Positions 30,056 to 38,715 of a DNA stretch of 64,000 nucleotides are shown here, one piece after another. The stretch covers positions 186,001-250,000 of the forward strand of contig JAUSNX010000014.1 in the NCBI GenBank assembly GCA_030656015.1, read 5' to 3'. Origin of the DNA: Methanobacteriaceae archaeon. GTDB taxonomy: Archaea > Methanobacteriota > Methanobacteria > Methanobacteriales > Methanobacteriaceae. The notes below the pieces were generated by a model. The model had not been told where the DNA came from and did not search any database. It saw only the letters and a program-made list of their open reading frames with translations. The position numbers and the translations under genes are program-made. Position 1 is the stretch's first letter. Every line of letters starts with the position of its first letter.

Positions 30056-30457
30056 ATGACAGATAAACCATTTGGACTGGTAGTTAGAGCCATAATAAAA
30101 GATTCTGATAACAATATTCTTATTTTAAAACGTGCCCCAGATTCTCGAAGTAATCCTCAGTGCTGGGAACTTCCAGGAGGTAAAGTAGAACCAGGAGAAT
30201 CTTTTGATAAGGCCATGATAAGAGAAATCAAAGAAGAAACCAATTTAGATATCACCCTGAATCGTGCAGTAGGTATAGCTCAGCAGGATCTTCCCCACAT
30301 ACATTCCGTGCATGTAATAATGACTGTAGAAGTGAATTCTGGAGATTTAAAAATCAGTGACGAACACACTGAATTTAAATGGAGAAGTTTAGACAAAATA
30401 AAGACTCTAAAGTTATCTAACTGGTTTGAAAGCTTTTTAGATGAAAAAGATATTTAA
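30056..30457 (+). CDS. NUDIX hydrolase, MutT/8-oxo-dGTPase-like
   Basis: The 133-residue protein has the Nudix box GGKVEPGESFDKAMIREI to EETNL, with KRAPDSRSNPQCWELPGG before it and a C-terminal FKWRSLDKIKTLKLS segment. This compact form resembles MutT-type nucleotide sanitisers, but substrate specificity cannot be told from the box. The ATG at 30056 is preferred over the one at 30035, because CAGGAG lies eight bases before it. It stands alone on the plus strand between lysA and argD. Confidence 0.85.
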   Translation: MTDKPFGLVVRAIIKDSDNNILILKRAPDSRSNPQCWELPGGKVEPGESFDKAMIREIKEETNLDITLNRAVGIAQQDLPHIHSVHVIMTVEVNSGDLKISDEHTEFKWRSLDKIKTLKLSNWFESFLDEKDI

Positions 30458-30605
30458 TTAATTTATATTAATTAGGAATTTTATCTACTTTAATCTATTT
30501 TTTTGAATTATCTATAAAACCTATTAATAACAGCCGAAAAATCTAAAATAAGAATTAAAAATAGAAAATTAAAATAAAAATTGAAGAATAAATGTTTTTG
30601 TGATT

Positions 30606-31781
30606 TTAAGATATTTTAGCCAGAGCCGCATCCAAAACCTTTACCACTACATCTAATTGTTCTTTAGTAATTATTAGAGGTGGTAACAATCGAACAACCG
30701 TATCTGCAGTACAATTTACTAGAACGCCTTGTTTTCGAGCCGCAGTAACCACATCTCCACAACTTTTTGTGAGTTCTATGCCTATCATTAGGCCTTTACC
30801 CCGTACTTCTTTTACTATTTCATATTTAGAAGCCATCTGTTCTAGATTTGCTTTAAGGTAAGCCCCTAATTCTTGAGATTGATGAACCAGATTTTCATCC
30901 AGTATAACTTCAATGGCTGCCTTAGCAGCAGCACAACCTAATGGATTTCCACCAAAGGTTGATCCATGGTCTCCTGGTTCAAATGCAGTAGCAATTCGCT
31001 CATTAGCTAGTACAGCACCAATTGGGTATCCGCCGCCCATGGCCTTAGCTATAGTGGTTATATCCGGCTCCACTCCAAATAAAGTGGAAGCAAACATTTC
31101 CCCAGTACGGCCAAATCCAGTCTGGATTTCATCCATAATCAGTAAAACATCTCGCTGGCGGCAAATATTTTGTACATTTTGCAAGTAACCTTCTGGAGGT
31201 ACAATTACTCCCCCTTCACCTTGAATAGGTTCCAGTATAATTGCTGCAGTATCCTCAGTTATGACTTCAACCATGGCCTGTATATCACCATAGGGGACGT
31301 GTTTAAATCCCCCAGGAAGTGGTTTAAATGGTTCCTTATATTTGTCCTGACCAGTAGCAGTTACTGTGGCCAGAGTACGTCCGTGAAAAGAATTATCAGT
31401 GGATATGATCTCGCCTTTTCCCGTGTATTTTCGGGCCAATTTTATGGCTCCCTCATTGGCCTCGGCACCACTATTGGCAAAGAATACTCTGTCATGGGGA
31501 GATACTTGTGTAAGTAACTTGGCTAATTCTACCTGTTCCTGAGTGTAGTAAACATTAGAACAGTGAATCATTCTCTGGGCCTGGTGACATATAGCCAAAG
31601 CCACTTTAGGGTGGGCATGGCCTACATTGTTCACTGCCACTCCTGCAAAACAGTCAAGATAGGATTTTCCTTCCACATCCCATACCTCAGCTCCTTTTCC
31701 ATGAGAAAGGGCCAGAGGTTGGCGACCGTAAGTTTGCATGACGAATTTTTTATCTAAATCCATGATCTCCTGAGTATTCAT
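30606..31781 (-). CDS. argD: acetylornithine aminotransferase
   Basis: The 391-residue class III aminotransferase has [46 protein letters not shown] and the PLP-lysine motif [15 protein letters not shown]. It transfers the amino group from glutamate to N-acetylglutamate semialdehyde in arginine synthesis, and may also act in the lysine (succinyl/acetyl-DAP) branch. The tandem ATGs at 31784 and 31781 follow AGGTGAT; the second gives the better spacing. The overall match to ArgD is very strong. Confidence 0.95.
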   Translation of the reverse strand: MNTQEIMDLDKKFVMQTYGRQPLALSHGKGAEVWDVEGKSYLDCFAGVAVNNVGHAHPKVALAICHQAQRMIHCSNVYYTQEQVELAKLLTQVSPHDRVFFANSGAEANEGAIKLARKYTGKGEIISTDNSFHGRTLATVTATGQDKYKEPFKPLPGGFKHVPYGDIQAMVEVITEDTAAIILEPIQGEGGVIVPPEGYLQNVQNICRQRDVLLIMDEIQTGFGRTGEMFASTLFGVEPDITTIAKAMGGGYPIGAVLANERIATAFEPGDHGSTFGGNPLGCAAAKAAIEVILDENLVHQSQELGAYLKANLEQMASKYEIVKEVRGKGLMIGIELTKSCGDVVTAARKQGVLVNCTADTVVRLLPPLIITKEQLDVVVKVLDAALAKIS

Positions 31782-31784
31782 CAT

Positions 31785-32192
31785 ATCACCTGATATTCTT
31801 AATTAAAAACTAATTATAAATGGTATTGCCCTATTTATTGTTAAATAATCGGTTAATAAAACTTAAGCATGGATTTAAATCATCAATGCTTATAATTAAT
31901 GCTAATGCACTTTATTAGTTAATCCCATTATATTAATTAGGAAGTAGTCACAAATTTTTAAATACCATTTGTAACCGGCAATTTTATATTTAGTTGGTTT
32001 CGCTTATTAATAAGTGCTGCTATAATTTTCTTCGTAGTATTATCCATAACTTATTAAAAATAGTGAAAATAAGCAATCTCTATAAATTATGAAAATAATT
32101 TAAAAATAATAAATGTCCAGACATACAACATATTCTAAAATATATTAATTAACATATTTTTAAACAAATATAATCTGAATCAGGTGAATAAA
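31785..32192. promoter_or_regulatory. divergent intergenic region argD / cyclophilin
   Basis: These 408 AT-rich bases contain no supported gene. Runs such as ATATATTAATTAACATATTTTTAAA at about 32139-32164 (read in parts) provide TATA-like sequence 30-50 bases before the cyclophilin start. CAGGTGA at 32181 is its SD. No hairpin or dyad stands out. Confidence 0.35.
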
Positions 32193-32618
32193 ATGAAAAA
32201 AGCTGTTATTGAAACTAAAAAAGGAAATATTGAACTGGTTATGTTTGAAGAAGACGCTCCAAATACTGTGGCCAATTTTGAAGAACTAGCTAATAAAGGA
32301 TTTTATGACGGATTAACTTTCCACCGAGTACTCCCAGATTTCGTAATCCAAGGAGGATGTCCTAAAGGAAACGGTACAGGAGGCCCAGGATACACCATCA
32401 AATGTGAAATAAATGAAAATAAGCATGTTAGAGGTGCTATGTCCATGGCCCACGCTGGTAAAGACACTGGAGGAAGCCAGTTCTTTATAACTCACTCCCC
32501 ACAACCACACCTAGACGGAGTACACACCGTATTTGGTAAAGTGACCAATGGGATGAGTGTAGTCAATTCCATTCAGGAAAAAGATGTTATGGAAAAAGTA
32601 AGGGTTATTGAAGAATAA
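32193..32618 (+). CDS. peptidyl-prolyl cis-trans isomerase, cyclophilin type
   Basis: The 141-residue minimal cyclophilin has the catalytic Arg in [15 protein letters not shown], the Gln/Phe of [20 protein letters not shown], and [12 protein letters not shown]. There is no signal peptide, so it acts in the cytoplasm as a folding catalyst. I use the ATG at 32193 because the GTG at 32184 is part of the CAGGTGA ribosome binding site. This small form, without the extra loops of eukaryotic cyclophilins, is typical of methanogens. Confidence 0.95.
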   Translation: MKKAVIETKKGNIELVMFEEDAPNTVANFEELANKGFYDGLTFHRVLPDFVIQGGCPKGNGTGGPGYTIKCEINENKHVRGAMSMAHAGKDTGGSQFFITHSPQPHLDGVHTVFGKVTNGMSVVNSIQEKDVMEKVRVIEE

Positions 32619-32715
32619 TCTATATTTATTATTTATTTTTTAATATCAAATTTTAATTCAAATTTTAATTCATACTCAGTTTTTAGTGTATTTACTATAG
32701 AAAAGGGGAAATTAT

Positions 32716-32814
32716 ATGAATAAAAATCAGAAAACGAAACTAATTCAAGTAGTTGTAATTATGCTAGTTTTTTTGCTTGCCATGGGAATTATGCTGTTCT
32801 TCCTTTTCGTTTAA
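32716..32814 (+). CDS. 32-residue single-pass membrane peptide
   Basis: A short frame encodes MNKNQKTKLIQ followed by an uninterrupted hydrophobic segment (VVVIMLVFLLAMGIMLFFLF) ending in Val. A good SD (AAAAGGGGAA) lies six bases before the ATG. The positive N terminus (three Lys in ten residues) and the helix to the very end give a tail-anchored or N-in topology. It lies about 100 bases after cyclophilin on the same strand. No family is known to me. The codon pattern, SD and ideal TM length support a real small protein rather than chance. Confidence 0.6.
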   Translation: MNKNQKTKLIQVVVIMLVFLLAMGIMLFFLFV

Positions 32815-32940
32815 ATTCTTGAATTATCTAGATTTTAATAAAAGTAAGCAAAATAACAGTAAAGTACTATTAATTAAATTAATTTTTTAGTTATTAATTA
32901 ATATAAACTAATTAATATAAAATATAAAGAAATACAATAT

Positions 32941-33492
32941 TTACCTCATATTAATTTTTCCCAGACAATATTGCTCTAAAACCGTGGCATAAACATTAGC
33001 TATTTCTTCAGTGATTTCCAGGTGATATTGAGAATAATTTTCCTCTGGATTGGCCACTACAATCTGTCCCAGAATTTCATCCTCATTTTTAACTGCCACT
33101 GAAAGAAATTGGCTCACTGGTTCATGTCCTAACGGCAATCCATGTGCTGCCGGGTGATTTTTAGGATTATGGGTAAAAAATGATTTTCCAGTATCCAGAG
33201 AATAACCTAGAAGGCCACCGTAAGTTCCATCCTTTCGGATTTTAAATCTTGCTTCCCCTAAATCTGCATAGTACTGGCACCCCTTGGTTAGGTGAGAAAA
33301 CGAAATACCTACACTGTCTTTATTTTCTGGATCAACAAAAGCCACATAACAATTTTTACTTTTTGTAAGGGCCCTGGTTTCTTCATATACAACATCTGAA
33401 ATTTCTTTCAAAGAATAGTCATCCAGCATGCCTAAAATTTTATTTTTAGCATTTTCCAGATTATTTTCTGTAGAATTTTCATTATTCAACAT
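32941..33492 (-). CDS. stand-alone GAF domain protein
   Basis: The 183-residue protein is one GAF domain: an N-terminal helix ([25 protein letters not shown]), the ligand-pocket segment and a final [20 protein letters not shown] strand pair. It resembles the GAF domain of the kinase at 24808 (both share FLSVPV/FLSVAV and GQIAVSN/GQIVVAN, and a [15 protein letters not shown]-like loop). GGAGAATT precedes the ATG. It diverges from the 8-TM kinase at 33853 and may act as a separate sensor module for it. There is no output domain. Confidence 0.82.
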   Translation of the reverse strand: MLNNENSTENNLENAKNKILGMLDDYSLKEISDVVYEETRALTKSKNCYVAFVDPENKDSVGISFSHLTKGCQYYADLGEARFKIRKDGTYGGLLGYSLDTGKSFFTHNPKNHPAAHGLPLGHEPVSQFLSVAVKNEDEILGQIVVANPEENYSQYHLEITEEIANVYATVLEQYCLGKINMR

Positions 33493-33852
33493 TGTAAATT
33501 CTCCATAATATAATTAAAAGTTTTTAAATTCTTTTAAAGACATATTAAATCAATTTTCATCATTGAAAATCGATTATCCTCCAGATTATCATGATAAATA
33601 ACTAGTCTTATTTTTTTATCATGATTATATTTAAACTTATGAATATATTGTCAATAAACTAATAATAAATTAATTGTTTCTACTTTATTTCTAAATTATA
33701 TTCTAATTTTTCAGTTTAATTCAATACTGTGTTTTAATTCTTAAATTATTATAAATAGTTTCAAAAAAGCATTTAATCTAATTAAATTGGAGATTATGAG
33801 CAAATATAAGTATTATCTGATGCATAATTTAATATGAATAAGGTCGGTTAAC
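33493..33852. promoter_or_regulatory. divergent intergenic region, GAF protein / 8-TM kinase
   Basis: These 360 bases are AT-rich and carry no gene. A weak dyad, ATCATGATAAATAAC with a nearby TTATCATGATTATA, lies at about 33588-33630 around TTATCATGAT; TATA-like runs are common. It should hold both promoters, but I cannot place them with confidence. Confidence 0.35.
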
Positions 33853-35568
33853 ATGTCCGATGCAAAAAATACTTCCCTCAAGCTAAAATCAATTTCCGAG
33901 CTAATTAGCTTAATTATAATCACTTTTGGTATTCTAGTCATTTTAGGTTGGGCTTTCAACATTAATATTTTATTAAGTCCAGGTGATGGTTTTTCTACCA
34001 TTAAAGCCAATGCAGGATTGGGTTTTGTTTTAATTGGTTTTGCACTATACTTACTACAAGATAAAAGGAATAATAAATCAAATAAGCAATTATCACAGTT
34101 ATTATCAGTTATAGTATTTCTAATTGGTTTTTTAACGCTTTTTGAATATTTATCTGGAATTAATTTATTTATAGACCAAATATTATTTAAAGAAGCGCCC
34201 GGAGCATTTTTAGCATCAAGTCCCAACCGTATGGCATTTTCAGCATCCATAGGATTGACTTTGGCCGGATTAAGTGCTATTTTTATTGATTACGAGACTA
34301 AAAGTGGGCATCGACCAGGACAGTATTTACTGTTAATATTGGGGTCCATGGCCATAATGGCACTCTTGGGATTTGCCTATAATGTTTCATACCTTTATAA
34401 AATCCCTTCATTTACTGGAATAGCCATATATGCTGCTAGTGCATTTTTAATTTTATTTTTAGGATTTATATTCGCCCGACCAGATAAAGGCATCATGCAG
34501 ACATTCAATAGCGACCTTTTAGGAAGTAAAAATGCGTTAAGAATCCTTTTACCACCCATATTACTCACGCTAATTGTGGGATGGTTGCTGGTCCAGGGCA
34601 GAAATTATGGATTATATAAGGGGCCATTTGCCATTTCTTTATTTGCCCTTTCCACCATTATTTTAACCTTCATCTTAACCTGGCAAAACACTAAGGTATT
34701 GAATAAAACCGATCTAAAAATTCAAAAAGCCCACCAAGAAGTAGAAAATTCCAGAGATAATTTAGAATTAGAAGTAGAAAAGAGAACTTTAGAATTGATA
34801 CAATTAAATAAAAATCTTCAAAAAGAGATTAATGAAAGAAAAAAATATGAAAAAATACTTGATCAAAAATTAAATGAGTTAAAACGCTCCAATACTGAAT
34901 TAGAACAGTTCGCATATATTGCTTCTCATGACTTGCAAGAACCATTAAGAATGGTTTCCAGCTATTTGCAGTTGATTGAACGCCGATATTTAGACAAACT
35001 GGATGAAGATGGGCATGAATTCATGGCATTTGCTGTTGATGGTGCTAATCGAATGCAAAAGATGATTAATGATCTTTTAGTTTATTCTAGGGTAACTACT
35101 CGAGGGAAAGAATTTGAATTCATTGATATGGACGAAATTTTAGATAAAGTCTTGAAAAATCTGGAAGTAAGTATTAATGAAAACCATACTCAGATAAACT
35201 ATGAAAAACTGCCTAAAATTAAAGCCGACCCTTCACAAATGTCTCAGATATTTCAAAATTTAATTGGCAATAGTATTAGATTCAAAAGGCAAGAAAATCC
35301 AGTTATTAATATAAATTCCGATGAAAATGAAGACGAATGGATTTTTACGGTGCAAGATAATGGAATTGGAATTGATCCAGAATACTCAGAAAAAATATTT
35401 GAAGTGTTTAAACGGCTGCATGGTAAAGACAAGTATCCTGGAACTGGAATTGGACTGGCCATATCTAAAAAAATTGTAGAACGGCATGGTGGGAGTATTT
35501 GGGTGGAATCTGAATTGGATAAAGGATCTAAATTTATTTTTACTATTCCAAAAAATCCGGAGGATTGA
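33853..35568 (+). CDS. 8-TM membrane sensor histidine kinase
   Basis: The 571-residue protein has eight hydrophobic segments in the first 290 residues (first LISLIIITFGILVILGWAF, last FAISLFALSTIILTFILTW), with almost no extracytoplasmic domain. A coiled coil follows (about 290-335), then HisKA with the phospho-His in YIASHDLQEPLRMVSSYL, and HATPase with NLIGNSIRF, DNGIGIDPEYSEKIF and GTGIGLAISKKIVERHGG. The short membrane loops suggest it senses something in the membrane or a small diffusible ligand. AAGGT precedes the ATG. The remnant response regulator starts 3 bases after its stop, so the pair once formed a kinase-regulator operon. Confidence 0.9.
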   Translation: MSDAKNTSLKLKSISELISLIIITFGILVILGWAFNINILLSPGDGFSTIKANAGLGFVLIGFALYLLQDKRNNKSNKQLSQLLSVIVFLIGFLTLFEYLSGINLFIDQILFKEAPGAFLASSPNRMAFSASIGLTLAGLSAIFIDYETKSGHRPGQYLLLILGSMAIMALLGFAYNVSYLYKIPSFTGIAIYAASAFLILFLGFIFARPDKGIMQTFNSDLLGSKNALRILLPPILLTLIVGWLLVQGRNYGLYKGPFAISLFALSTIILTFILTWQNTKVLNKTDLKIQKAHQEVENSRDNLELEVEKRTLELIQLNKNLQKEINERKKYEKILDQKLNELKRSNTELEQFAYIASHDLQEPLRMVSSYLQLIERRYLDKLDEDGHEFMAFAVDGANRMQKMINDLLVYSRVTTRGKEFEFIDMDEILDKVLKNLEVSINENHTQINYEKLPKIKADPSQMSQIFQNLIGNSIRFKRQENPVININSDENEDEWIFTVQDNGIGIDPEYSEKIFEVFKRLHGKDKYPGTGIGLAISKKIVERHGGSIWVESELDKGSKFIFTIPKNPED

Positions 35569-35570
35569 AA

Positions 35571-36097
35571 ATGATAAATAGTAAACCTATAGAAATATTA
35601 CTGGTAGAAGACAATCCTGGCGATCCATTTCCCTAGTGCATGAAAAGCTCTATCGCTCATCAGATATAGCTCAAGTAGAAATGTCAAGCTATACACAGCA
35701 TTTAGTGGATGATCTGGTGCGGAATTATGGAAGGCATGATTTAGATATTTTCGTGGATATAGCAGAAGTTAAAGTAGGGATAGATACCGCCATACCATGT
35801 GGATTGATAATTAATGAACTGGTGAGTAACAGTCTTAAGCACGCATTTCCCGACAATAAACTTGGTGAAATTCGGATTAAATTTAATAAAAATGCATCAA
35901 ATGAATTTGAATTGGTTATACAAGACAATGGAGTAGGTATTTCTCCAGAAATCGACTTAAAACATTCAGAAACTCTCGGCCTAGAACTGGTATCCAGCCT
36001 TATAAACCAGCTAGATGGAAGTCTACAAATGCAAAAAAGCCCTGGTGCCACATTTAAGATTAAATTCCAGGAAATAAAATACAGTAAGAGAATATAA
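35571..36097 (+). pseudogene. response-regulator start fused out of frame to a HisKA_2 kinase C-terminal half
   Basis: From the ATG at 35571 the frame reads MINSKPIEILLVEDNPGD, the first strand and acidic pocket of a CheY-like receiver, then PFP and a stop (35634). A different frame is open across the joint from about 35624: SISLVHEKLYRSSDIAQVEMSS, then GIDTAIPCGLIINELVSNSLKHAF and VIQDNGVGIS, which is the end of HisKA_2 plus the ATPase domain. This second part closely resembles residues 560-725 of the kinase at 24808. A deletion has removed most of the receiver and most of a downstream kinase. The GTG at 35636 could express the 153-residue ATPase part, but the phospho-His is gone. Confidence 0.82.
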
Positions 36098-37069
36098 TCA
36101 ACTTTTAGATGGTTTTAATTTATCCAAAAGTCCAGATTTACGGGCATAGTGGAATAAATACAACTGAGTGTAACCTGCATATTCACCAAACTGATCCATG
36201 CCAAATTCCCGTATTTTAGGAACCGAAATATCTTTTCCATCAAAATATAGGTGACAAATTATTCTTTTTATCCATACATCCACTGGAAATGCTTCCCCCA
36301 TACCAAAACCATACAGTAAAATACAATCGGCCACTTTAGGGCCTACACCAGGCAGTTCTAGAATGGTTTCAAATGCATTTTCATAACTCATCTTAGCCAA
36401 TTTATCTAGTTTTATTTCGTTTTGAATCATTTCAGCTGCTTTAATGATGTATTTGGCCCTATAACCCACACCACAAGATTGAAGATTGTTAGTAAATTCA
36501 AAATCTTCAGAAAGGTGATCTTCACATCTCTGCATCTCTTCCAGGTCGTGTTCCGGTAATTGAGAGATTATTTTTGATGAAGGAAAAGTATAGAATTTTT
36601 CAAGGCCAGGTGAATACTCTTGGCCCCATTTACTCTTTATATCTCTAATGGAACGGCTCCATCTCACAATGGAACAGTTGGCCGAGGATATTGATGAAAT
36701 TATACATTCAAATGGATCATGAGCCATGAATAATCTCATTCCACCGCAGAATTCAATGGTAGGTTTCAAATTAGGATCCTCTCTTAAAAAATCGTAGAAA
36801 TGATTTAAATCAAAATCAAGATCGAATATATGGTTAATCTCTTGTTTTATAGCGGCTTCTGAAATTTTATTAGGCGATTCCGTATTAATTATTAATGAAT
36901 CATCCCTTTCAGCCACTTTTAAAAGACATGGTTTATTATCAATTAAAACTAGTTCCTGAAAAACCCCATTTTTCTCACCCCATGCTGGTTGAGAAGTTTG
37001 GCCACTATTGATAGTTAATGAAAGATTACAGGGGCCTTTGAGTTCATTGGGATTAAGTATGAATTCCAT
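36098..37069 (-). CDS. ogg: 8-oxoguanine DNA glycosylase (Ogg1-type)
   Basis: The 323-residue protein has an N-terminal TBP-like domain (residues 1-110) and a helix-hairpin-helix-GPD core. The core has [17 protein letters not shown], with the catalytic Lys in GPKVAD, and the catalytic Asp in [10 protein letters not shown]. This two-domain layout is that of Ogg1 rather than the shorter archaeal AGOG or Ogg2. It removes 8-oxoguanine and nicks the abasic site. The ATG has no clear SD. It ends exactly beside the pseudogene on the other strand. Confidence 0.92.
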   Translation of the reverse strand: MEFILNPNELKGPCNLSLTINSGQTSQPAWGEKNGVFQELVLIDNKPCLLKVAERDDSLIINTESPNKISEAAIKQEINHIFDLDFDLNHFYDFLREDPNLKPTIEFCGGMRLFMAHDPFECIISSISSANCSIVRWSRSIRDIKSKWGQEYSPGLEKFYTFPSSKIISQLPEHDLEEMQRCEDHLSEDFEFTNNLQSCGVGYRAKYIIKAAEMIQNEIKLDKLAKMSYENAFETILELPGVGPKVADCILLYGFGMGEAFPVDVWIKRIICHLYFDGKDISVPKIREFGMDQFGEYAGYTQLYLFHYARKSGLLDKLKPSKS

Positions 37070-37191
37070 AATTAATAATTCATTTTAATATTATATCAAA
37101 TTAATGAAGAATAAATTAAAATAAATAATTTATAATTTTGTTATAATTAGGTTTGAGTTATTATAAACATATTAAGAATTTTTACTTGTTA

Positions 37192-37917
37192 TCAGGTTAC
37201 TCCTATACGAGAAAGACCATTATAAATGACCAATCCCCCAATAAATAGTAAAAACGCTGCCATGACCAAATTAGTGTGCTTAAAAAGCCAATGGTTCAGG
37301 GGTTGAGTAACTCTTTGGGCAGTTTTAGGGAACACCAAGAAGAAGAATAGAGGAACTTCCACCACGATTAAAGTGATGATGGTTAAGACAGCTACTGCAC
37401 CTATATCCGCCCAAAGTCCTGCTTTAGCAATTCCAATTTGTCTTCCAGCGGCTAAAACAAATATAGCTGTACTAAAATTAATTAAAAAGGTTAAAAGACC
37501 AACTGTGAAATATCGACGGAACTGGGCAAATTTACTTGCTTTTTTATCAATCTTAAGGTACTCGAATAAAGAGCTATTTCTTTTATTTCCTTTAGAAAAA
37601 GCACTTCTTAACCCCAATAGAACTAAAATAGCACCTAAAAATATGTCAATGGATGCTATGGTGGCCGGGTCGGCATGACCCGTATTTTGGAGAGCATTTC
37701 CCATTAAAAATCCGATTAATACCGTTAATAAAAGTACGAATATCGCTCCCAAATAAAAAGAGAATCCTGAAAGCTTGGGATTATCCGTAATAGACACCAT
37801 AATCAAGAAAACGGACAATGCCGTGGGACTAACTGCTGCAGCCCAGGATAAGGGCATAATTATGGCCATGAGATTTGGATCTATTATATTATTCAACCCC
37901 TGCATGCAATTTAGCAT
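37192..37917 (-). CDS. GAP-family integral membrane protein (LysE-like fold)
   Basis: The 241-residue protein has about six membrane segments (around IIMPLSWAAAVSPTALSVFLI, FYLGAIFVLLLTVLIGF, IDIFLGAILVLLGL, YFTVGLLTFLINFSTAIFVL, AVLTIITLIVVEVPLFFFLV and LVMAAFLLFIGGLVIYNG). A basic cytoplasmic loop lies after the third. SPTALSVFLIM near the N terminus is the pattern of GAP/Sap proteins, distantly related to LysE exporters; the substrate is unknown. The start is uncertain: the ATG at 37917 lacks an SD, while CAGGGGTTGAAT downstream offers a TTG at about 37896. Confidence 0.75.
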   Translation of the reverse strand: MLNCMQGLNNIIDPNLMAIIMPLSWAAAVSPTALSVFLIMVSITDNPKLSGFSFYLGAIFVLLLTVLIGFLMGNALQNTGHADPATIASIDIFLGAILVLLGLRSAFSKGNKRNSSLFEYLKIDKKASKFAQFRRYFTVGLLTFLINFSTAIFVLAAGRQIGIAKAGLWADIGAVAVLTIITLIVVEVPLFFFLVFPKTAQRVTQPLNHWLFKHTNLVMAAFLLFIGGLVIYNGLSRIGVT

Positions 37918-38290
37918 TACTCAAATTAGAATATGAATTTTAATTATAATTTGAAATTAGAAGTTTAAAGAATTTACTAAAACTCTAATTTAATCACCTA
38001 GTAGGATTTTAAGATTATAACTTAGGAATTTAAACTAATAATAGTATGTTTTAGAAGATATTTAATATTTTGTTAATAAAATTGTAGTAAATTAAGAAAA
38101 TTTTTATTGCCCCATCAGTCATGCATTGCCAGTGTAAAAATAATTTTTAAACAGAGATAAACGAGCTGTTCATGTCCCCAAACCATATAATACTCCTTTT
38201 TTTCAAAAATAGTTTCAAACCATCACAAGCAAAAAAATTACTAATGATGAAAAACATAATATAATTAAGATTTTTAAAAGAGTTTTTATC
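37918..38290. promoter_or_regulatory. divergent intergenic region, GAP protein / first rhodanese
   Basis: No gene is visible in these 373 bases. The stretch from 38107 to 38190 is less AT-rich than the rest (CCCCATCAGTCATGCATTG, CCAGTG, GAGCTGTTCATGTCCCC), which is unusual for these spacers and could hold an operator. CATAATATAATTAAG at 38251-38265 is the likely TATA region of the rhodanese gene. Confidence 0.4.
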
Positions 38291-38620
38291 ATGTCTCATT
38301 TTACAACCATAGACCCTAAAGATGCACTTAAATTAATGGAAGAAGATTCTGAAATTAGTATCGTGGATATAAGGCCTCATGTTGACTTTCAACAAGAACA
38401 CATACCCCATGCCCAGAATCTAGATTATGACGGCCATCATTTCCAGGAAAAAGTGGAAAAACTGGATAAAAATAAGAGTTACGTAATTTATTGTAAATCT
38501 GGAGTAAGAGGAGAGTATTTTATGGGAAAAATGCGAGAATCCGGCTTTTCAAAGGTTTATAACATTTTAGGTGGCTTTGTGGCCTGGAAAGTCAGCAATT
38601 TACCCCTGACAGATGATTGA
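38291..38620 (+). CDS. single-domain rhodanese-like sulfurtransferase (first copy)
   Basis: The 109-residue protein is one rhodanese domain: SIVDIRPHVDFQQEHIPHAQ, the active-site loop YVIYCKSGVRGEYF with the persulfide-carrying Cys, and ILGGFVAWK at the end. The loop has six residues after Cys, as in sulfurtransferases rather than phosphatases. It stands 95 bases upstream of frdA, and a paralogue closes the cluster at 44520. It could deliver sulfane sulfur or respond to sulfide/persulfide. It may be leaderless or nearly so, because the SD is weak and the TATA run is close. Confidence 0.9.
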   Translation: MSHFTTIDPKDALKLMEEDSEISIVDIRPHVDFQQEHIPHAQNLDYDGHHFQEKVEKLDKNKSYVIYCKSGVRGEYFMGKMRESGFSKVYNILGGFVAWKVSNLPLTDD

Positions 38621-38655
38621 ATTGAAATACCACTATTTTTAATATTAATCTAATT

Positions 38656-38670
38656 TTTTAATATATTTTA
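38656..38670 (+). promoter_or_regulatory. probable TATA box for frdA
   Basis: TTTTTAATATATTTTA (about 38655-38670) is TATA-like, 46-60 bases before the TTG start of the flavoprotein gene. This fits a transcription start near 38690-38695. It suggests the four-gene redox run can be transcribed apart from the first rhodanese. Confidence 0.4.
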
Positions 38671-38715
38671 CCATACGATAATTTTGATTTTTAATTAAAA
38701 ATAGGAGATGGTGAA

